Assembly (NCBI RefSeq): GCF_029319185.1
Contig: NZ_CP119754.1
Coordinates: 3,348,001 to 3,412,000, forward strand
From: Superficieibacter sp. HKU1
GTDB taxonomy: Bacteria; Pseudomonadota; Gammaproteobacteria; Enterobacterales; Enterobacteriaceae
Direction: 5' to 3'
Length of the DNA: 64,000 nucleotides
The notes below the pieces were generated by a model. That model worked only from the letters and a program-made list of their open reading frames with translations, did no database searches and was not told the DNA's origin. This document shows, in pieces, positions 17,871 to 25,476 of this stretch. The translations under genes were made by a program, and so were the position numbers. The number at the start of each line of letters is the position of its first letter. Within the stretch, counting starts at the first letter, position 1.

Positions 17871-18506
17871 TCATTCGAGTTGCTGGAGCGTACCGAGCGG
17901 CGTGACGCGCCAGCGATGCTGGCAGAAATAGAGCAAAGGGTTATCCTGTTTACTGTCGCTGTAACCGCTGTAAAGACGCAGCGGCGTGCCGATGCGGCGC
18001 TCAAGTTGCGCGACCTTTTCATGGCCCAGGCAGCGCATGGTCAGCACCCAGCCGCCGTTACGCCGGGCGATCTGACTGGCGATAAGATTGACTCTCGGCA
18101 GCCAGGGCGTATCACTATAAACCTGCTCCACCAGCGGCTGCGGCGATCCGGTGATTAACCAGACGTCGGCATCAGTACTGGTCAGGTATTCGGTTAACCG
18201 GTTATGTACCACGGGAAAGGCCGTTACATGCTGGCGAAACCAGGCGACAAACTGATTTTCCAGCCGTTTTAAGCGCGCTTCGCTGTGACCGAAAGTACAG
18301 CCCCACAATAATAAGCTCATCGGCCAGCGCGCGGCACGGCCTTTAACCAGCAGCGCGACGCCGATGACCGGAAGTAAAGGCAGGACAAGCAGCGCATTTA
18401 AAGGTAGATGGCGCAGAAGGTAACGCAAGAAACTGCCGAACATATCCTGCTGATGCAGCGTTCCATCAAGATCAAAAAAGACGACACGACGCTCGTTAGT
18501 TGCCAA
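17871..18506 (-). CDS. pgpC: PgpC (YfhB), phosphatidylglycerophosphatase C
   Basis: This 211-residue HAD-superfamily phosphatase has the nucleophile motif FFDLDGTL, the Ser/Thr motif LITGSPQPL, and a late Asp-rich motif (GYSDSKQDNPLL). A hydrophobic segment at residues about 33-53 anchors it to the inner membrane. It removes the phosphate from phosphatidylglycerophosphate to make phosphatidylglycerol. Length equals E. coli PgpC. It is transcribed in the same direction as tadA, 65 bp upstream of it. Confidence 0.95.
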   Translation of the reverse strand: MATNERRVVFFDLDGTLHQQDMFGSFLRYLLRHLPLNALLVLPLLPVIGVALLVKGRAARWPMSLLLWGCTFGHSEARLKRLENQFVAWFRQHVTAFPVVHNRLTEYLTSTDADVWLITGSPQPLVEQVYSDTPWLPRVNLIASQIARRNGGWVLTMRCLGHEKVAQLERRIGTPLRLYSGYSDSKQDNPLLYFCQHRWRVTPLGTLQQLE

Positions 18507-18536
18507 ACCTTACTCCTCAGGATATTAAGCTCCGAT

Positions 18537-18560
18537 CGCCTGGCCACACTATGCCAGGCG
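18537..18560. terminator. 8-bp GC-rich hairpin between murQ and pgpC
   Basis: CGCCTGGC (18537-18544) and GCCAGGCG (18553-18560) form a perfect stem with an 8-base loop. It lies about 80 bases after the murQ stop on the minus strand. There is no good T-run, so termination is only a guess. Confidence 0.4.
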
Positions 18561-18637
18561 GTAAATACTTTAATTAGCCTAACAGATAGATCCTGATTTT
18601 TCCGGTTCTGAGCGTCACAAGTTCCTGCTATCAGCCG

Positions 18638-19534
18638 TTAACGGGCTTCCAGTGCAGCACGTAAAAAGCCGCGATGTTCCTCAAGCCGGGCGCGGGCACT
18701 CGCGGCATCCAGGCCGGTCAGCACCATCAGGATGGCGGGTTTTACCTCGTGATCTGTCTGTTGTAACACCTGTTCCGCCTGGGCGCGTTCAACGCCGGTC
18801 GCTTCCATAAGCATTCGGCAGGCGCGATCAACCAGCTTGATGTTAGAAGCTTTCATATCCACCATCAGGTTCTGATACACCTTGCCAAACTTCACCATCG
18901 CACCGGTCGAGATCATATTCAGCACCATTTTCTGTGCTGTTCCGGATTTCAGTCGCGTGGAGCCGGTCAGCGCCTCCGGGCCAACAACCGGAGAAATCGC
19001 GATGGCAGCTTCACCGGCAATCGGCGAGGCAGGATTGCAGGAGATAGCAACGGTCGTGCAGCCAGTGGCGTTGGCATAGCGCAGACCGCCAATCACGTAT
19101 GGCGTACGCCCGGAAGCGGCAATGCCAACGACCAAATCCTCAGCGCGCAAATTAAGCGCTTTCAGATCGTCTTCGCCGAGTTGCAGGCTATCTTCCGCGC
19201 CTTCTACCGCTTTTAACAGCGCACCGGGTCCACCCGCGATCAGCCCGACCACCAGACCGTGCGGCACGCCAAACGTCGGAGGACACTCGGAGGCATCCAG
19301 AACGCCCAGCCGACCGCTGGTACCCGCGCCCATATAGATAATGCGTCCCCCCGCCTGTAGTGCCGTTGCTGCCGCATCGACGGCTTTCGCCACCTCATCC
19401 AGCACGGCCGCCACCGCTGGCGCGACCTGCGCATCTTCCTGATTCAGTAAACTAACCATTTCACGCGTTGATACTCCGTCCAGCGCCATGGTCCGCGCGT
19501 TACGGGTTTCAGAAATCAGCGAGCCAAGATTCAT
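18638..19534 (-). CDS. murQ: MurQ-type N-acetylmuramic acid 6-phosphate etherase
   Basis: This 298-residue SIS-domain protein has the length of E. coli MurQ and the family signature GAGTSGRLGVLDASECPPT. It also has AASGRTPYVIGGL and a C-terminal UBA-like tail. The family cleaves the lactyl ether of MurNAc-6-P to give GlcNAc-6-P and D-lactate, a step of cell-wall recycling. It differs substantially from remembered E. coli MurQ, so it may be a separate lineage. No murP transporter is adjacent. It is divergent from yfhH, an RpiR-type regulator, across 108 bp containing two matched palindromes. E. coli K-12 has no gene at this place. Confidence 0.9.
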   Translation of the reverse strand: MNLGSLISETRNARTMALDGVSTREMVSLLNQEDAQVAPAVAAVLDEVAKAVDAAATALQAGGRIIYMGAGTSGRLGVLDASECPPTFGVPHGLVVGLIAGGPGALLKAVEGAEDSLQLGEDDLKALNLRAEDLVVGIAASGRTPYVIGGLRYANATGCTTVAISCNPASPIAGEAAIAISPVVGPEALTGSTRLKSGTAQKMVLNMISTGAMVKFGKVYQNLMVDMKASNIKLVDRACRMLMEATGVERAQAEQVLQQTDHEVKPAILMVLTGLDAASARARLEEHRGFLRAALEAR

Positions 19535-19546
19535 TTTGTCCCTCCA

Positions 19547-19592
19547 GAATATTTAATTCATAATAACCTGACTATATTGGAATATAATATTC
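19547..19592. promoter_or_regulatory. Twin 13-bp palindromes (GAAT-N5-ATTC) between murQ and yfhH, probable regulator sites
   Basis: GAATATTTAATTC at 19547-19559 and GAATATAATATTC at 19580-19592 share the form GAAT-N5-ATTC. Their centres are 33 bp apart, close to three helical turns. CTGACT/AGTCAG (19568-19573 and 19591-19596) further brackets the second one. The spacing suggests side-by-side binding of a dimeric repressor; YfhH is the obvious candidate. Function is inferred. Confidence 0.6.
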
Positions 19593-19642
19593 AGTCAGGC
19601 GAGCTTTTTTTCGTCAGAAATCTGTTTATCGCTGGAGAAATT

Positions 19643-20491
19643 ATGAACTGCTTAAACCGTATTCGTCAGCGTTATCCGTCGCTGGCGCAGAGCGATAAAA
19701 AGCTGGCGGATTTTTTACTTTCGCATCCGGATGAAGCCCGGCATTTCAGCTCGCAGCAGCTTGCCCGGGAAGCGGGCGTCAGCCAGTCCAGCGTGGTGAA
19801 ATTCGCCCAGAAACTGGGCTTTAAAGGTTTTCCGGCGCTCAAACTGGCGATTAGCGAAGCGCTGGTCAGTCAGCCCCTTCCCGCTTCAGTGCCGGTGCAT
19901 AATCATATTCGTGCAGACGATCCCCTGCGCCTGGTGGGTGAAAAATTGATTGCCGAGAAACTTGCGGCGATGCACGCCTCGCTGGATATCAACAGCGAAG
20001 ATAAACTTCTGGAGAGCGTGCAGATGCTGCGCGGCGCGCGACGGATAATCCTGACCGGCATCGGTGCCTCCGGTCTGGTGGCGCGAAATTTTGGCTGGAA
20101 GCTGATGAAAATTGGCCTGAATGCGCTTATTGAACTGGATATGCACGCCCTGCTGGCGGTGGTACAGGCGATGTCCTCCGACGATGTGCTGCTGGCGATT
20201 TCCTATACCGGTGAACGACGGGAAATTTGTCTGGCCGCTGAGGAAGCGCACCGGTTAGGCGCGAAAGTGTTTGCTATCACCGGCTTTACGCTCAATACGC
20301 TCCAGCAACGCGCGTCACACAGTCTTTATACCATTGCGGAAGAACAGGCCACCCGCAGCGCGGCCATCTCATCCACCAGCGCGCAGATGCTGCTCACCGA
20401 TCTGCTGTTTATGGCGCTGGTACAGCAGGATCTGGAGCACGCACCGAATCGCATCCGTCAGAGCGAGGCGCTGGTGAAAAAACTGGTCTGA
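19643..20491 (+). CDS. yfhH: YfhH, RpiR/MurR-family transcriptional regulator
   Basis: The 282-residue protein matches E. coli YfhH in length. An N-terminal helix-turn-helix domain (LAREAGVSQSSVVKFAQKLGFKGF) is followed by a C-terminal SIS domain for phosphosugars (ILTGIGASGLVARN, LAISYTGERREI). The start at 19643 has GGAG 6-9 bases upstream and gives the family start MNCL; the frame is open further but without homology. In E. coli YfhH has no assigned target that I know of. Here it is divergent from murQ, the arrangement of the murR-murQ pair, so control of murQ with MurNAc-6-P as effector is a reasonable inference. Confidence 0.93.
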   Translation: MNCLNRIRQRYPSLAQSDKKLADFLLSHPDEARHFSSQQLAREAGVSQSSVVKFAQKLGFKGFPALKLAISEALVSQPLPASVPVHNHIRADDPLRLVGEKLIAEKLAAMHASLDINSEDKLLESVQMLRGARRIILTGIGASGLVARNFGWKLMKIGLNALIELDMHALLAVVQAMSSDDVLLAISYTGERREICLAAEEAHRLGAKVFAITGFTLNTLQQRASHSLYTIAEEQATRSAAISSTSAQMLLTDLLFMALVQQDLEHAPNRIRQSEALVKKLV

Positions 20492-20547
20492 ACAAAAGAT
20501 CGGCGTATAATGCCCGCCCTGTTTGTGTTGCTTCTGAGAATTTCCTG

Positions 20548-20808
20548 ATGGCGCTGTTAATTACCAAAAAATGCATTAATTGCGATATGTGCGAACCTGA
20601 ATGTCCTAACGAGGCCATTTCAATGGGTGACAGCATTTACGTGATTAACAGCGAGCGCTGTACCGAATGCGTGGGACATTATGAGACGCCGACCTGCCAG
20701 AAAGTGTGCCCGATCCCTAATACCATCCTGAAAGATCCGGCACACGTCGAAAATGAAGAACAGCTGTGGGACAAGTTTGTGCTGATGCACCATGCGGATA
20801 AAATCTAG
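20548..20808 (+). CDS. yfhL: YfhL, 4Fe-4S ferredoxin
   Basis: The 86-residue ferredoxin has two cluster motifs: CINCDMCEPECP near the N-terminus and CTEC with later cysteines (CQKVCP), with an insertion between them as in the Alvin type. It is a cytoplasmic electron carrier; E. coli YfhL has been linked to tRNA hydroxylation by TrhP. It lies 56 bp after yfhH. Its stop codon overlaps that of acpS on the other strand (CTAG, 20805-20808). Confidence 0.96.
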   Translation: MALLITKKCINCDMCEPECPNEAISMGDSIYVINSERCTECVGHYETPTCQKVCPIPNTILKDPAHVENEEQLWDKFVLMHHADKI

Positions 20809-21185
20809 CGTTCGATGATCACCGTGGCGCAGGCGTAATGACGCTCATCCGCCAGCGTGACATGCGTTGACGTGACGCCCATCGTTTCTGCCAGACGCAG
20901 CGCCTCTCCCCACAATCGCAGGCGCGGTTTTCCCAGCTCGTCGTTGTACACTTCAAACTGATTAAACGCCAGACCGTTACGAATGCCGGTGCCGAAGGCT
21001 TTCGCCGCCGCCTCTTTGACGGCGAAACGCTTAGCGAGAAAGCGCACCGGCTGCTGGTGCGCTTCCCAGATGGCCCACTCGTTATCGCTGAGCACCCGTC
21101 GCGCCAGGCGATCGCCGCTGCGGGAGATCACCGCCTCAATGCGGGCAATCTCCACGATATCGGTGCCTAAGCCGAGGATCGCCAT
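20805..21185 (-). CDS. acpS: AcpS, holo-acyl carrier protein synthase
   Basis: This 126-residue phosphopantetheinyl transferase has GLGTDIVEIARIE (Mg-binding Asp) and RFLAKRFAVKEAAAKAFGTG (catalytic Glu and Lys). It moves the 4'-phosphopantetheine of CoA onto apo-ACP. Length equals the E. coli enzyme. Its ATG shares one base with the pdxJ stop (TAATG), implying translational coupling in the pdxJ-acpS pair. Confidence 0.97.
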   Translation of the reverse strand: MAILGLGTDIVEIARIEAVISRSGDRLARRVLSDNEWAIWEAHQQPVRFLAKRFAVKEAAAKAFGTGIRNGLAFNQFEVYNDELGKPRLRLWGEALRLAETMGVTSTHVTLADERHYACATVIIER

Positions 21186-21916
21186 TAACGACGCGCGTCC
21201 TGCATCAGGCGTTTCATTTCCGCCACCGCCTCTTTCAGCCCGCTCATTACTGCCCGGCCTATAATCGCGTGCCCGATGTTCAGTTCATGCATTTCCGGCA
21301 GTGCGGCGATGGCCTGCACGTTATGATAGGTCAGCCCGTGACCGGCATTGACCTTCAGGCCCAGACTGGCGGCATAGGTCGCCGCGCGGGCGATACGCTC
21401 CAGTTCACGGGCCTGGTCAGCAGCATTTTCCGCATCGGCATAGCAGCCGGTATGAATTTCAATGTAAGGCGCACCAACGTCCGCCGCGGCTTTAATCTGC
21501 TCGTTGTCGGCATCAATAAACAGGGAGACCTGAATACCCGCGGCGGCAAGGCGCTGGCAGGCATCGCGCATTTTGTCGCGTTGCCCGGCAACGTCCAGCC
21601 CGCCTTCGGTGGTCACTTCCTGACGCTTCTCCGGCACCAGGCAGCAGAAATGGGGTCTGGTTTCGCAGGCAATGGTCAGCATCTCTTCGGTGACGGCCAT
21701 TTCCAGATTCATGCGGGTGTCGAGCGTCTGACGCAGGATCTTAACGTCGCGATCGGTGATGTGGCGGCGATCTTCACGCAGATGAACGGTAATGCCGTCC
21801 GCCCCCGCCTGTTCGGCAATAAACGCCGCCTGTACCGGATCCGGATACGCCGTACCGCGCGCATTACGTAGCGTGGCAATATGATCAATGTTGACGCCTA
21901 ACAGTAAATCAGCCAT
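21185..21916 (-). CDS. pdxJ: PdxJ, pyridoxine 5'-phosphate synthase
   Basis: This 243-residue TIM-barrel enzyme joins 3-amino-2-oxopropyl phosphate and deoxyxylulose 5-phosphate to make pyridoxine 5'-phosphate. LGVNIDHIATLRNARGT, TVHLREDRRHI and HIGHAI-type phosphate-binding segments are intact (here NIGHAIIGRA). The start at 21916 (MADLLLGV) matches the family; the frame opens 4 codons earlier. It overlaps acpS by one base and follows recO by 42 bp. Confidence 0.97.
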   Translation of the reverse strand: MADLLLGVNIDHIATLRNARGTAYPDPVQAAFIAEQAGADGITVHLREDRRHITDRDVKILRQTLDTRMNLEMAVTEEMLTIACETRPHFCCLVPEKRQEVTTEGGLDVAGQRDKMRDACQRLAAAGIQVSLFIDADNEQIKAAADVGAPYIEIHTGCYADAENAADQARELERIARAATYAASLGLKVNAGHGLTYHNVQAIAALPEMHELNIGHAIIGRAVMSGLKEAVAEMKRLMQDARR

Positions 21917-21957
21917 GACAATCCTCAATAGTCTTCCAGTCAGAAATTTTTAAGCCG

Positions 21958-22665
21958 CTAGCGCTTCGGCATAAACTGGCGAAACAGCTCCCGGCTCTTT
22001 AATGGTTTACCACCAAGATACGGCTTGAGCGCTATGCGGGTAAAGCGTTTCGCGGCGCGCAGGGTGTCAGCATCAGGAAATTCCCGGCTGGCCAGCGCCC
22101 TGAGATGGTGGCCGGTAAAGGTATTGTTATCAATGACCACGCTGGCAATAAAGCCTTTTTCTTCACGGTAGCGATAGGTCATGGTCTCTTCCACCGGCTC
22201 ACCGCTCCCGGCGCATTGCAGGAAGTCAAGGCCGTAGCCAAGATGACCGAGCAGCGCCAGCTCAAATCGCCGTAGCGCAGGCTCAGGGGAATCGGTGGCC
22301 CCCGCCAGCGCCTGAAGGCAGTGCAGGTAATCAAAGAAGAGTTCAGAGAAGCGCGTCTCATGTTCCAGCACGCGTGCAAGCAGTTCGTTAACGTACAGGC
22401 CGCTGTAAAGGGTGATTCCGCTTAAGGGGAGCGCCAGAGAGACGGCTTCGGCGCTACGCAGGGTTTTGACTTCACCGCGTCCACCAAAGCGTACCAGCAA
22501 CGGCGTAAAAGGCTGGAGAGCGCCTTTGAGGTTAGAACGTTTAGCCCGCGCGCCTTTGGCTACAAGGCGCACGCGTCCCGACTCTTCCGTGAAGACGTCC
22601 AGCATCAGGCTGGTTTCGCTCCACGGCCGACTATGCAGGACGAATGCGCGCTGCCAGCCTTCCAT
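21958..22665 (-). CDS. recO: RecO, recombination mediator protein
   Basis: The 235-residue protein has an N-terminal OB fold (MEGWQRAFVLHSRPWSETS) and a helical C-terminal region. It loads RecA on SSB-coated DNA with RecR and anneals strands. It stops after MPKR, about 7 residues before the end of the 242-residue E. coli protein, which continues TVKTHYE. The shortened tail lies outside the conserved fold. It lies 12 bp after era and belongs to the rnc-era-recO operon. Confidence 0.96.
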   Translation of the reverse strand: MEGWQRAFVLHSRPWSETSLMLDVFTEESGRVRLVAKGARAKRSNLKGALQPFTPLLVRFGGRGEVKTLRSAEAVSLALPLSGITLYSGLYVNELLARVLEHETRFSELFFDYLHCLQALAGATDSPEPALRRFELALLGHLGYGLDFLQCAGSGEPVEETMTYRYREEKGFIASVVIDNNTFTGHHLRALASREFPDADTLRAAKRFTRIALKPYLGGKPLKSRELFRQFMPKR

Positions 22666-22677
22666 CAGGTTGAGCTC

Positions 22678-23583
22678 TTACAGGTCGTCAACGTAGCCGA
22701 GACTGCGCAGCGCGCGCTCGTCGTCAGCCCAGCCGGATTTCACTTTCACCCACAGTTCAAGATGGACTTTAGCCTCGAACATCTCTTCCATGTCTTTACG
22801 CGCTTCGATTCCAATGGTTTTGATTTTGGCCCCTTTGTTGCCAATGACCATTTTCTTCTGTCCTTCGCGCTCAACAAGGATCAGACCGTTGATGTCGTAG
22901 CCGCCACGCTCGTTGGTGATAAAACGCTCTATCTCTACCGTCACCGAATAAGGCAGCTCGGCGCCGAGGAAACGCATCAGTTTTTCACGGATGATTTCGG
23001 AGGCCATAAAACGCTGCGAGCGGTCGGTGATGTAATCTTCCGGGAAGTGGTGAATGGCTTCCGGCAGGTGCTTGCGCACGATCCCGGCAACGGTATCGAC
23101 GTTCATTCCGGTTTCTGCGGACATCGGGACGATATCAAGGAAGTTCATCTGGCTTGCCAGGAACTGCAGGTGGGGCAACAGATCGGCCTTTTCCTGCACG
23201 TTATCGACTTTGTTCACCGCGAGGATCACCGGCGCTTTACCGTCACGCAGCTTGTTGAGGACCATTTCGTCGTCCGGCGTCCAGCGCGTGCCTTCAACCA
23301 CGAAAATGACCAGCTCAACGTCACCGATCGAACTGCTGGCCGCTTTGTTCATCAGGCGGTTGATGGCGCGTTTTTCTTCCATATGCAGGCCTGGGGTATC
23401 GACGTAAATTGCCTGATACGGGCCTTCAGTATGGATACCGACAATGCGGTGACGGGTGGTTTGCGCCTTGCGGGAGGTGATCGAAATCTTCTGCCCCAGC
23501 AGGTTGTTCAACAGGGTCGATTTACCAACGTTAGGACGTCCTACGATGGCAACAAACCCACAATAACTTTTTTCTTCGCTCAT
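22678..23583 (-). CDS. era: Era, ribosome-assembly GTPase
   Basis: This 301-residue GTPase has G1 GRPNVGKS, G3 DTPG (VDTPGLHM) and G4 NKVD, followed by a C-terminal KH domain with the GNKGAKIK loop. It binds the 3' end of 16S rRNA, including the GAUCA and anti-SD region, during 30S maturation at the membrane. The ATG overlaps the rnc stop (ATGA), indicating coupled translation. Length equals E. coli Era. Confidence 0.98.
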   Translation of the reverse strand: MSEEKSYCGFVAIVGRPNVGKSTLLNNLLGQKISITSRKAQTTRHRIVGIHTEGPYQAIYVDTPGLHMEEKRAINRLMNKAASSSIGDVELVIFVVEGTRWTPDDEMVLNKLRDGKAPVILAVNKVDNVQEKADLLPHLQFLASQMNFLDIVPMSAETGMNVDTVAGIVRKHLPEAIHHFPEDYITDRSQRFMASEIIREKLMRFLGAELPYSVTVEIERFITNERGGYDINGLILVEREGQKKMVIGNKGAKIKTIGIEARKDMEEMFEAKVHLELWVKVKSGWADDERALRSLGYVDDL

Positions 23584-24260
23584 TCCAGCTCCAGTTTTTT
23601 CAGCGCCTGTTCGGCGGCAGCCTGCTCCGCCTTACGACGGCTGGAACCTGTGCCTACCACCGGTTCACTCAGGCCGCTGACCTGGCAGTGGATAGTAAAT
23701 TCCTGATCGTGGGCTTCGCCCCGTACCTGCACTACCAGATATGACGGCAGCGGCAGGTGGCGGCCCTGTAAATATTCCTGTAAACGCGTTTTCGGATCTT
23801 TTTGCTTATCGCCAGGACTGATTTCGTCCAGACGCGTCTGATACCAGCTCAGGATCAATTTCTCGACGTTCTGAATATCGCTGTCGAGGAAAACCCCGCC
23901 GATTAATGCTTCGACCGTGTCGGCGAGAATAGATTCCCGACGAAAACCGCCGCTTTTCAGTTCACCCGGCCCCAGACGCAAACATTCGCCCAGTTCAAAT
24001 TCGCGGGCGATTTCCGCCAGCGTATTACCGCGCACCAGCGTCGCGCGCATACGGCTCATATCGCCTTCATCCACGCGCGGAAAACGGTGATAAAGCGCAT
24101 TAGCAATAACGTAACTTAAAATAGAGTCGCCAAGAAATTCGAGACGCTCGTTATGTTTACTACTGGCGCTACGATGCGTTAACGCCTGCTGCAACAATTC
24201 CTGATGATGGAAAGTGTAGCCCAGCTTCCGTTGAAGCCGATTAATTACGATGGGGTTCAT
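23580..24260 (-). CDS. rnc: Rnc, ribonuclease III
   Basis: The 226-residue enzyme has an N-terminal RNase III domain with the signature ERLEFLGDSILS and a catalytic Glu in DTVEALIGG. A C-terminal double-stranded RNA-binding domain ends GSSRRKAEQAAAEQALKKLELE. It processes rRNA precursors and structured mRNAs. In E. coli it cleaves its own 5' leader; long hairpins are present at 24292-24411. First gene of rnc-era-recO. Confidence 0.98.
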   Translation of the reverse strand: MNPIVINRLQRKLGYTFHHQELLQQALTHRSASSKHNERLEFLGDSILSYVIANALYHRFPRVDEGDMSRMRATLVRGNTLAEIAREFELGECLRLGPGELKSGGFRRESILADTVEALIGGVFLDSDIQNVEKLILSWYQTRLDEISPGDKQKDPKTRLQEYLQGRHLPLPSYLVVQVRGEAHDQEFTIHCQVSGLSEPVVGTGSSRRKAEQAAAEQALKKLELE

Positions 24261-24291
24261 GCGATACCAATAAATGAATGCGTCAACAATT

Positions 24292-24411
24292 CAGCACACG
24301 AAATCGACCTGAGGAGGGAATCAACGCGTTTTCGTGTGCTGTCGCCCCCTTGCGGGAGACAACCTGAAACTTCGGGGGAATATTCTATACACAACGACAA
24401 GGGATGTCGTT
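24292..24411 (-). promoter_or_regulatory. Structured rnc 5' leader, probable RNase III autoregulation site
   Basis: A perfect 12-bp inverted repeat (CAGCACACGAAA 24292-24303 with 24330-24341) forms a stem in the rnc leader transcript. Two smaller stems follow upstream: GTC.CCC/GGG.GAC at 24341-24360, and AACGACA/TGTCGTT at 24393-24411. E. coli rnc mRNA is cut by RNase III in a leader stem-loop, lowering its stability. The match is by position and structure. Confidence 0.7.
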
Positions 24412-24440
24412 AGTTTGAAGGATTTATATATTAAATAATT

Positions 24441-24470
24441 CACCTTGCCACAAAAAATAATGGCAAGGTG
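24441..24470. terminator. Perfect 10-bp hairpin after lepB
   Basis: CACCTTGCCA (24441-24450) pairs exactly with TGGCAAGGTG (24461-24470) across a 10-base A-rich loop. It lies about 16 bases after the lepB stop on the minus strand and is followed there by an AT-rich stretch without a clean T-run. It may terminate or attenuate lepAB transcription ahead of rnc. Confidence 0.5.
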
Positions 24471-24485
24471 AACCTGAAGAACGTT

Positions 24486-25460
24486 TTAATGGATCCCGCC
24501 AATGCGACTTAAGCGCACGCCGGTCGGCCATTCGCCTTCCTGTTTCTCAAAACTCATCCAGATAGCCGTTGCCCGACCGACCAGATTCGCTTCCGGTACA
24601 AAACCCCAGTAACGGCTGTCCGCGCTGTTATCGCGGTTGTCGCCCATCATGAAATAATGTCCTGGCGGTACGATCCAGGTTGCGAGCTGCTGGCCCTGCT
24701 GCTTGTAATAGACGCCAAGCTGGTCCTGAGCAATAGGCACGGTCAATATGTTATGCGTCACGTCGCCCAGCGTTTCTTTACGCTGCGCCAGGCGAATGCC
24801 GTTTTCCTTCGACTCGTTTTGCGGCACCTGGAAGAAGCCGCTGGTCGCTTCGCCACCGTTACGGCGAGCAAAGGTCTGCACAAAATCACTCGGCTCCACG
24901 TCAGAGTAAGTCACCGGCAGCGCGCTACCGCAGGCCTGACCGGAACTGCAACCAGGCTGGATGGTGACCTGCTTGGCTACCGGATCGTAAGTCACTTTGT
25001 CTCCCGGCAGGCCCACGGCACGCTTGATGTAGTCAAGGCTGGGATCTTCCGGATATTTAAACACTACCACGTCACCGCGCTTCGGATGGCCGGTTTCAAT
25101 AAGCGTTTTCTGGTAGATCGGATCTTTAATGCCGTAAGCAAACTTTTCCACCAGAATAAAATCACCGATCAGCAGCGTCGGCATCATTGAACCCGATGGG
25201 ATCTGGAACGGTTCATAGATAAATGAACGGACGATCAGCACAATCGCCAGGACCGGAAATATGGATGCCCCGGTTTCCAGCCAGCCCGGTTTCGGACCGA
25301 CTTTTTTCAGCGTTTTTTTATCCAGTGAATCGCCCGCAGCCACCTGTGCCGCGGCCTGACGTTCCCGACGTTTAGGGGCAAAGATAAATTTATCGATGCA
25401 CCACAAAATGCCCGTCACCAGTGTGGCAATCACCAGAATCAGGGCAAATTTATTCGCCAT
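24486..25460 (-). CDS. lepB: LepB, signal peptidase I
   Basis: The 324-residue inner-membrane serine protease has two N-terminal membrane helices (residues about 4-22 and 62-77). The catalytic Ser lies in QIPSGSMMPTL, the general-base Lys in YIKRAVGLPGD, and the family box GDNRDNSADSRYWG is present. It removes signal peptides from exported proteins at the periplasmic face. Length equals E. coli LepB. It follows lepA by 16 bp, the lepAB operon. Confidence 0.98.
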   Translation of the reverse strand: MANKFALILVIATLVTGILWCIDKFIFAPKRRERQAAAQVAAGDSLDKKTLKKVGPKPGWLETGASIFPVLAIVLIVRSFIYEPFQIPSGSMMPTLLIGDFILVEKFAYGIKDPIYQKTLIETGHPKRGDVVVFKYPEDPSLDYIKRAVGLPGDKVTYDPVAKQVTIQPGCSSGQACGSALPVTYSDVEPSDFVQTFARRNGGEATSGFFQVPQNESKENGIRLAQRKETLGDVTHNILTVPIAQDQLGVYYKQQGQQLATWIVPPGHYFMMGDNRDNSADSRYWGFVPEANLVGRATAIWMSFEKQEGEWPTGVRLSRIGGIH

Positions 25461-25476
25461 GCCAACTCCTTAAGAA

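Noticed and set aside
18537..18560. Strong intrinsic terminator for murQ
   Set aside because: The stem is good but there is no T-run on either side, so it is listed only as a low-confidence hairpin.
22633..23706. 357-codon plus-strand ORF opposite era
   Set aside because: Shadow of the era coding strand; composition is unlike a real protein and it overlaps recO and rnc.
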